A stretch of 64,000 bases of DNA from Ettlia oleoabundans. Lineage: Eukaryota > Chlorophyta > Chlorophyceae > Chlamydomonadales. The DNA lies in the NCBI GenBank assembly GCA_019693395.1, contig JAAMXP010000213.1, positions 25,230-89,229 of the forward strand, written 5' to 3'. A program made the translations under genes and the position numbers. Under the pieces are notes generated by a model. That model was not told the origin of the DNA. It was given only the letters and a program-made list of their open reading frames with translations, and searched no databases. Below, piece by piece: positions 56,586 through 64,000 of the stretch (positions within the stretch are counted from its first letter, which is position 1; each line of letters starts with the position of its first letter).

Positions 56586-58995
56586 TCATGAAAGCGGACA
56601 CTGTCCATGCTCTGGCCAGCGATCGTTAAACACTGCAGCAGGGTTGAATGAAATCCTGGCACTCGTCGAGCCAGCAAGAGCGTGGGGTTGGCAAACCAGG
56701 AGCAGCGCGGAAAACCTCAACGAATTAGCTTGGTGGCCCACTTGAATACACTCACCGTACACCAGAAATGCGGAAGCGGCTGCCACACCCGCTAGCAGCA
56801 GCATGGCTACGATGTATCCATGAAAGGCATCTGCCAGCGTGCCAACCAGGAAGGGACCCGCAAAGCCGCCCACGGCACCGCCAGTTTTCACCAGCGCAAA
56901 ACCCAGGGCTGCCGACTTGTGATCCAAGAAGGCTGAGGGCCAGCTGCAGATACAAGTAAATGGAAGGAGGTTGTGGCCCCCCCAAAAACAATGCCTGCTG
57001 CTTATCAACACCAGCTAGATTGCACAATCCAGCCATTGCTATCTCCTCCCTCACCATGCGCGCGCTCACCTGAAGAAGGGGCCATGGGTGGCCCATATAC
57101 CGCTGGCAGCCAGCGTGAGGCTTAAGAGGGCAGGCACCGGGCCGGCTGCCGACAGCAGTGGCAGGGCTGCCAGTCCTGCTGCTGCAGCGAGCATTGGAAC
57201 GACAGTGTGCAGGCGCCGCTCGTCTGCACGCTTGGCATGCTGCGCATTGACCACCATGCACACCGCCGCGCCGCAAAAGGGCAGTGCAGAAAGTAGCGAT
57301 GACTTAAGCAGCAACGATACGTCGGTTGCTGTGCTGCCACCGCTGCTGCTGCTGCCGGCGCCGTCAGACTGCAGCTGTCCTAGCATAGCTGCCTTCACTA
57401 GAGTAGGTATCCAGAAGTTGCAAGAGTTCATGCACATGTCAATCAGCAGCATTGCTGCCGCTAAGTGCCATACGCGCCTGTCCAGCAGCCCTGCCCGAAT
57501 TGAGGACTGGGACAGCCCAATGCTCCACTGTCGCACATCATCGTCGTTGCTGCCAGCATGCTTCTTACCCACAGCTGCCCCATGCGACGCCGTTTCACCC
57601 ACTAAATGAACTGAATTTAGCTGGTGTGACTGCAGCAGCCCAACGTGCTCCATATCGTTGCCACTGTCAATGCCGTCTCCTGCTTGTGCTGAGAGCATGC
57701 GTCCTGCATGACTTTGGGCGGGTCCAAGATGCCCTGCTTCAACGTACAAATTTGACCTTGCTGCTGCTTCTGTTATCGCTGATCCTCTTGCTTCTGCTGC
57801 TGCCGGCGCTACGGATGTCACGAGCTCAATATCTTCGCCGTGGCCCTGCACCTCCTGCCAAAGCCACCGCTGCTCTGCCGGCGCCAGAAAGCGGGCATCC
57901 AAGGGGCTGGCGGGCAGTAGAAAGGGCAAGGCCGCCGCTAGCAGGATTGGCAGCATGCCTTCCAGCAAGAACAGCCACTGCCAGCCCCGCCAGCCCCCCA
58001 CACCATCCATCAGCATCAGCCCCGCCGCCAGCGGTGCCCCCAGCAGCCCTGCCACGGCGGTGGCAGTGGCAACGCACGTATATGCCAATCCTAAGTTGCG
58101 GGCTGGGTAGAAGAGGGAGAGCAGGTACATGATGGCGGGATACTGCGAGCGCAGTTGGGGTAAGCAATGAGTTGTCACTTACAAGATACTGTTCCAGCAT
58201 TGGTGCCAAGTCCAAAAGCCAACAGTCAATAAAAGGCTGAAGCCAGCTAGGACTGAAGGGCAACAATGCGGAGGCCCGGCAGCTGCTCATGGCGGAGGTG
58301 AGGCTCACCGCTCCTGCCTCTGCCACCCCCAGCAGCAGGCGCAGCACCAGGAAGCTGGCGACGCCAGCCACCCATGCAAAGCTCATGGCAAATGCCCCCC
58401 AGCAGACGAGCAGCAGGGGCAGCCAGCGACGGGGACCCAGGGCCACACAGGCCATATTGGCTGGTATCTGAGCCAGGTAACCAATGAAAAACATGCCTGC
58501 ACACAGGAGCATTTGATGGCCCTTGAGACGGATTGCGTACCATGCCACCATGCTATTAGCAGGATGGCATGGTGTGCTGGTGAACAACCAGCACCCATCT
58601 GCACACGGCGCAATGCTTGCGCAAGGCACACCTGAACCAGCACCATGAACAGTGCGTGAGAAGCCGAGGTCTGCATCCATCTGAAGCGCTGCAAATGCCA
58701 AGTTGGCACGGTCCAGCTGCAGAGCATACTCAGAGCATTATACTCGCATCACAAAACTTGGCTCATCAACGACTGCTAATCAGCTACAGACAGCCGCGGA
58801 GAGATGCCGATAGGGGCTGCATCATGAATGGCTTATTTATTGGCCGGACAGCTTCTGATTGGCGAGCAGTTCGCCGTAAGAGTTGGCCTGATCGTGCACC
58901 TGGCACAGCAGTGAGACCAGGAACAGTGGAGGCAGGAGCCACCGGTTTACCCGCCGCCAGATAGCGGCGCTATCTACAGGTGCGGCAGTCATCAT
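56586..58995 (-). CDS. Major facilitator superfamily transporter, anion:cation symporter-like
   Basis: Exons: 58995-58900, 58716-58632, 58496-58309, 58142-57070, 56943-56756, 56632-56586; phases close, giving 558 residues. The first helix runs WLLPPLFLVSLLCQ|LDRANLAFAALQMDADLGFS, the LDRxNLxxA pattern of the ACS family (TC 2.A.1.14; organic anions such as tartrate, nicotinate, allantoate). Then GMFFIGYLAQIPANMACVALG, LLLGVAEAGAYPAIMYLLSLFYP (the GxAEAG segment) and GGAVGGFAGPFLVGTLAD in the C-terminal half. About 140 hydrophilic residues lie between helices 6 and 7, far longer than usual, all within the large fourth exon. The substrate cannot be read from sequence. The short last exon is less certain, but a minus-strand TGTAA lies 74 bp below its stop and supports it. 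Confidence 0.85.
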
Positions 58996-59608
58996 TCTGC
59001 TTCTGACATTGCTGGGCAATCCTTGACGACAAGTGAAACAACCGCTGCGCAAGCGCGTGGCACAGGCGAGGACGGCGTTGTCGCGCCCTGACTACTGTCG
59101 GCAGGCACAGTACGCCTGGCAATCAAACAAGGAAGACCGACCATGAGAGATGCGCAAACAAGATTAGTCCGCCAGGACTTGGGGTTGGGGTTTCCAATTT
59201 TGCCTCCGTTTCTAACACCTGGACACCAGCTGTTCCGTCCGTCCGTGTGTCTATTCGTTGGCTCTCGCCGCTAATGTGCGTCTTACACTTCCTCAAAACA
59301 GCAAAACGACGCTGGTCACGTAGCTAAGCTAGTTCCAGGAGCATCCACTGTGGAAACTGGCGCAGGAGCCCTTGGCTGCTCGCCCACTGGGCGGTGGCGG
59401 CCATTACGCCACCCAGGTGCGCCGGGTCTGGTTGTGCGGCGAGGGTAACGCGGCGCACGTTTTGGCTGCTCTCGCCTGCGGGCGGGTAGAGCCGTTGAGG
59501 AAAACGAGTTTGGAGGCTGCGAAAGAGCGTTGCTGTGCAGCCTCGGCCTCGTGGCTCACCGCCCAGTGTGCCTTGCAGGATCCTGGCTCAGCCACCGCGG
59601 TCGCTGGT
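58996..59608. promoter_or_regulatory. Divergent promoter region, MFS transporter / PCF11
   Basis: 613 bp between start codons. The right half is open in the PCF11 frame but lacks an ATG. No named element was recognised. Confidence 0.35.
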
Positions 59609-62600
59609 ATGGCGGTGCAGCAGACGCCCCTGGTTGTGGCCTGGGCCAAGGCCCTCACTGAGCTAGTCACAGTGGAGAGGAAAAATATTATGGCGCTGAC
59701 AGAGATCGCGCGGGATGCGCTGCGCTCGGAGCCGCAGTCGGCACCCAGCTTGGCCGCCCTGCTAACACACCGCATCACGCAGGTGCATACGTTTTGTCTG
59801 CATGGCACTAGACAGTCTGGCAAGTTAAGAGTATTCTTGCGCATTCAGCACTTGTTGTACCCTGACCTTCACCGCCACTCATTCATGGCTGACCACTGCC
59901 TACTGTGCCGCTCCGTTGTGCTTCCTGCTCACCCCACTCAGCAGGCACCTCCTTCTCAAAAGCTGCCTGTGCTATACCTGCTGGACAGCATCTCAAAGCT
60001 GGTGGGGGAGCCCTACAAGACGCTTTTTGCGCCGTCATTGCCCGCGGTAAGCCTTTGCAACTATTCGGCAAAGTGCCGACGCTGTCCACTCGTCACGCAC
60101 GCTAAGGCATCCACGCACTGATGTGGGTGATATCCACACGGGCCCTGTGCTTGCCTGCCGCCGGCCTTCTCATCACAACTGCCAATTTCATATCACCCTG
60201 ATGTGCCCATTTATGCAGGTTTACATGAGTGCCTGGCAGGAGGGCGGCCCTGGGCTGCATCGCCAGTTGGACAAGTTGCTGGGAACATGGTCGGGAGTGT
60301 TCTCCACACCCTTGCTCACAGGCATCCATGGACGCCTGGCCGCACTGAGAGCCGCACAGGCACCCTTGCCAATTCAGTCTGCTGCCCCCCTCATGCGCAA
60401 CGGCTATGGTGGTGATAACGGGGGCTTTGGATATAATGCGGTGGTGACTGCGCCCCCGCTGACGCAGCCACCTCAGCCCATGCAGCCCATGGCGACCGAC
60501 CCACGCCTAGCTCATCAGGCGCCAATGCCGCAGTATGAGCAGCAGCTGGGTGGCAGCTATGGACACCCTGTGCAACCTGTGCAATACCAGCACGGGGGGC
60601 CATATGTCGGGACATACGCAGGTGCCCCACCGCAGCAACCAGCATTCTACCAGCAACCGCTTCAGCAGCAGCAGCAGCCGGGTTTTCCTCAGCAAACATC
60701 AGCACCGGCTGCCCCCGGACAGCAGCAACCTGTACCTCAGGTCAGCGTTCCTGATCTGCTGTCCTCTTTGATGAGCGCTGGCCTGCTATCAGCACCAGGT
60801 CCGGCAGCAACCGCGCCGCTCGCATCAGGTGGCAGTGGCGTGCTTGCCACACCGCCCTATGCGGCAGCGGCTTCAGCTACGCCGTCATATGCCCCAGCCG
60901 CCACAGCCTCGGCCGAGCCGGAGCAGCCAGCTTCTACCCGCTTCACCCCAGAACGGATCAAGGTACAGAGCCAGCTGGGTGCTGGCCGGCCTGCCTGCTG
61001 GTCGGTCGGCTGGGCCTGCCTAGCCCCCACTATTTTCTTCCTGCTGTTTGGCATTGACTCAGCTACCCTCCCTGGTCTACTATTGTCTTGCCCTTTGCTT
61101 GCTCCACAACCTGTATTACACTGCATGCACTCTGTGGGATGAGCACGCCAGGATGCGCACTGGCATATCACCTGCAGCATGCCCCTCAGACAGCTACCAC
61201 TGCCATACACGGCTCAGTGTCATGTCTAGGGATAAAGGCAGCCAGCAGTCCGTCTGCGCCTTCACCTGCATTAAATGTTGCTTGCGCATGAGCATAAGCC
61301 AGTGAGGCGGCGTTATGTCTGTTGTCACAGCAAGCGACAATCCAACAATGAAAGGTTGGGCTCAGACCACAACGAGCATGGGTAGGGTACTTAAAAACCT
61401 AGTCAGGAACGCAAAAGGGGGGGGAGAGACTACAGAAGCGTGCTCTCACTGGCACCCAGGCTAAGAGGTCTCTGAAAGCAAAACTGAACCCGTTGAGGCG
61501 GCACGTCTACGTTGTTGTCATCAAGACTGGGCTCTGGAAAACGCAGAGATGCTTAGTCGTCTGCCTGGACGTGTGACAAAATGCAAGCACCCAGGCAATC
61601 AGCAAATCAGGGCCTGCACAGTTACAACCACCCAACAGCAGCGGTGCACCCATTCTGCGCGCACTTGTGGTGCCCGCTGGTCTCCTCCACCCTTTTGACC
61701 CCTGCAGGAAGGGGCTTTCCCTCCCATGCATCTGCTTGTGTCTTCATTCCCATTAATTGCGCTGTTGCCCTTCTGCTCGCCTTTCGTACAGGAGCACAAC
61801 CCGTCAGCGGTGGCCCGCCTGTTGCGCCAAACAGAAGCCACCAAGTCACGCTTTCTAGACCGCAAGTTCCTGCGCCGACAGCAGAAGGCAGCGGGTGCAG
61901 CAGCACGTGCCTCGCGCCTGTGGTATTTAGATCTTGAAACATGGATGGCCAGCACAGTGGGTGCAGTGCCAGGAGGTCGCGGCCCCAGCGCAGCAGACGC
62001 AGCAAGGGCGGCGCAGCAGGCAGCAGCGCCGCCTCAGCAGCACAGCGTACCGGTGGATGATTCCCAGGTGGGTGCCCAGTGGGTATTGGGGGTGGCAAAC
62101 GGCAACAATTGAGAGTTTGGTTGAACCAACCTTGTTTCCGGGGAGCCCTGTTGCCTCTGTGTTTGGGTGTTTGGGTGTTTGGTTGGGGAGCAGCCTAGGG
62201 TGCAATCACGTGCAGTGCACAAGCCCTCGTTGCTGCCTAGGTGCCTGCATGCTCACACAAACCTGCATGACACCCTCATCTCCACCTGCAGACGCAGTGC
62301 GCATTGTCCGGAGAGCAGTTTGAGCAGTTTTGGGACGAGGAGCACCAGGAGTGGCGCTACCGCGGTGCCAAGGCACTTGATGCTGAGGAGGCAGCCAGGT
62401 GGGCAGCAGAAGAAGGTGGCATGGCTGTTTTACTAGCAAGCCGGCAGCCCGGGGTTTAACGCCACAGATTGAAGGGAGGATATAGGGCAGCAAGGGCAGG
62501 CCAGACCACGAGGCGTGTCGTATTGGCTTGCACTGCGCTGTTCTCTGGGTGTTTGAGTTTACATGCCAAGTGGCTGCTCCTGATTCTGTGGTGCAGGTAT

Positions 62601-62885
62601 GGACTGCAGGAGGGCGCGATTGTGCTGGTCAGCGCTCTGGGCCAGCCTGCAGCCAGCGTGCTACAGCAAGCCGCGAACGCGAGTGGGGGGGCCGGCGTGC
62701 TGGCTCAGCTGCAGGCGCAGCAGGAAGTCGCCGCAGACCTAGCGGCAGCAGCAGCGGTAGCAGAGGCACAGGCAGGCGGTGGCGAGGGGGACGTCAAGCC
62801 TGGGCTGAAGCATCCACTAGAGGAGGACTCAGCGCTGGCAGGGCTAGGAGAGCTGCCTCCAGAGAAGCGTATGAAGGTCTCATAA
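59609..62885 (+). CDS. PCF11: PCF11-like pre-mRNA cleavage complex II protein (CID domain)
   Basis: Binds the phosphorylated RNA polymerase II C-terminal domain and drives 3' end cleavage and termination (family knowledge). Exons: 59609-59782, 59945-60046, 60219-60962, 61792-62067, 62292-62398, 62597-62885; phases close, giving 563 residues. The CID occupies roughly residues 1-125: VVAWAKALTELVTVERKNI, QKLPVLYLLDSISKLVGEPY and KLLGTWSGVFS. A Pro/Gln/Ala linker follows, then the C-terminal elements: SRFLDRKFLRRQQ, RLWYLDLETWM, and the zinc-finger segment TQCALSGEQFEQFWDEEHQEWRY. The finger shows one clear Cys (CALSG where CALCG is usual), so its zinc site may be degenerate. The exon 2 acceptor is CAGCAG, allowing plus or minus one Gln. 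TGTAA lies at 63116, in a region also used by the convergent gene. Upstream sequence is open in frame to 59372, but without an ATG. Confidence 0.9.
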
Positions 62886-63098
62886 CACTCCCCACCCCAC
62901 CTAGCACTTAGCACGGCAACATTTGGGGCGTTTCTGTGCGTCCAATATTGCCTCTAGTATTCCATCAGCATGCATTTGTTTTCTTTGCCCTAGCAACCTC
63001 CGGCCTGTTTTCCCTTTTGGGTAGGGCCCTTGACACTGTCAAACTTGCTGTGCATGATCCTGGCACTCGTGCAAACCCTTCCATGTTGAGCGTGTGTG

Positions 63099-63120
63099 TT
63101 ACATGAGTGCATCTCTGTAA
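63099..63120. terminator. Paired opposing poly(A) signals, PCF11 and the convergent gene
   Basis: TGTAA on the plus strand at 63116-63120 (PCF11) and TTACA at 63099-63103 (minus-strand gene). The signals cross, so the two 3' UTRs should overlap by a few tens of bases. Confidence 0.55.
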
Positions 63121-63236
63121 TCCAAATACGTGTCGTAAGTCAGTCAGGAGTCAGTTTGGCCATCTGTCAGCAAGTAATCAAACACGGTAGACATGGAGGG
63201 AAGTACACCTGAGATGTCAATAAGGAAGAAGGATGC

Positions 63237-63686
63237 TCACATGCCGCTAGGCTTTCGCTGCCTCTGCCGCTTTTTGGCCAGCGCTCTTCGTCGTGCCGCC
63301 GCATCCTCCTCGTCCTCGCTGCTGCCGGCTTGCTGCCCCTGCTGCTGCTGTTGTTGCCGCTGCTGCTGCTCCTCCTCCTCCTCCTGTCCGTCTGAGCCAT
63401 CCTCCTGCCGTCTGAAGCAAAGGAGAGAGCTTGCAGCAACCGGGCATATATACAACGGCATGCAGCCTTGGAAACAGCTTCCTCAACAGGCTTACAATGG
63501 CAGTACATGCATGTTCCACAGACACAAGCAGCTTGGCCAATGAAGTCCAAGGGTGATGCGTCCAATTATAGGCTGCATGCACCGCACCCACCTGTAGCGC
63601 GACTTCTCGGCCGCCTCCCGCTTGCGCTTGGCCGCCTCCTGCCGCTCCTTCATCTGCCGCATGACCTCAGCAGTGAACGACTCACC
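63237..63686 (-). CDS. 3' end of an unidentified charged coiled-coil protein
   Basis: Two last exons, 63686-63592 and 63411-63237, joined in phase, encode the C-terminus of a protein whose earlier exons lie to the right. The visible part is a charged helix (FTAEVMRQMKERQEAAKRK), then acidic and Gln-rich stretches from CTC/CTG-type repeats, and a basic end RRRALAKKRQRQRKPSGM. Such tails occur in nuclear or nucleolar proteins, but I recognise no family. A minus-strand TGTAA lies at 63099-63103, 134 bp past the stop. No exon was recognised in 63687-64000, which is probably intron. Confidence 0.6.
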
Positions 63687-64000
63687 CTGCAAGGAGGTGG
63701 AACAGGACTGCGCTTAAAAGCAGACATGACAATGCAAGCCGAACAAAATGACAATCCATGACTGTCTTGCCTGCCTAACAAATGACAGAACCGGGGGTGC
63801 AGGTCAGAGGGCCGAGCAGCGGCACCAGGGGACAACAGACCGGCCGCGCTTCCACCCGCATGCTGACCAGCAGACACTGCCTACAACCAAGCACTGCCCC
63901 CTTGTTTTCCTGCTCCTCATTCCCCGGTTCATCTTACTGTGCAAACACAGCACCCTCCAGCACAACTGCATTTGCAAAGACCCCACCCCCACCCCCAACA

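Overview
The window is nuclear DNA of a green alga (Chlorophyta). What shows this directly: genes are broken by many short GT-AG introns (about 130 recognised in 64 kb, mostly 50-350 bp). Exons are GC-rich, with Ala/Gln/Gly homopolymer stretches and CAG/GCN runs. The pentamer TGTAA, the usual chlorophyte poly(A) signal, lies downstream of most stop codons. The gene set is photosynthetic-eukaryotic: a lumen-targeted D1-processing protease, a CCA1/LHY-type single-MYB clock regulator, a FORGETTER1-like Strawberry notch protein with a PHD finger, and a hybrid histidine kinase. I cannot name the species. No rRNA, tRNA, mobile element or CRISPR array was recognised.

Layout, left to right: MOCS3/CNX5 (-, 3' part off the left edge); a small mL59-like mitoribosomal candidate (+, 2.5-3.5 kb); ATP sulfurylase (-, 3.9-6.9 kb) head-to-head with an SLC25 nucleotide-type carrier (+, 7.3-9.5 kb); Arp2/3 subunit ARPC1 (-, 10.0-11.7 kb) head-to-head with an SMPD4-type sphingomyelinase homologue (+, 12.0-17.4 kb); a 40-exon Strawberry notch/FORGETTER1 gene (+, 18.0-31.9 kb); a YCII-domain protein (-, 33.0-33.9 kb) head-to-head with tafazzin (+, 34.6-36.2 kb); the CCA1/LHY-type gene (+, 37.1-43.0 kb); CtpA protease (+, 44.7-48.6 kb); a hybrid histidine kinase (-, 49.8-56.0 kb); an MFS transporter (-, 56.6-59.0 kb); PCF11-like cleavage factor (+, 59.6-62.9 kb); and the 3' end of an unidentified charged protein (-, from 63.2 kb).

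Exon models were built by hand. For almost every gene the splice phases close and the joined coding length is a multiple of three, so most boundaries should be right to the base; uncertain junctions are flagged in the entries. There are no operons. The recurring arrangement is divergent pairs sharing 200-700 bp of upstream DNA and convergent pairs whose poly(A) signals nearly touch or cross. The one neighbouring pair with a plausible shared pathway is ATP sulfurylase plus the carrier, whose closest relatives by motif are the plastid TAAC/PAPST carriers (adenine nucleotide/PAPS). I found no obviously undescribed multi-gene system. The least ordinary items are the histidine kinase with its ATP-binding domain split by about 200 residues, the clock-type MYB with a very long Asn-Gly-Ser repeat tail, and a high share of GC-AG introns.
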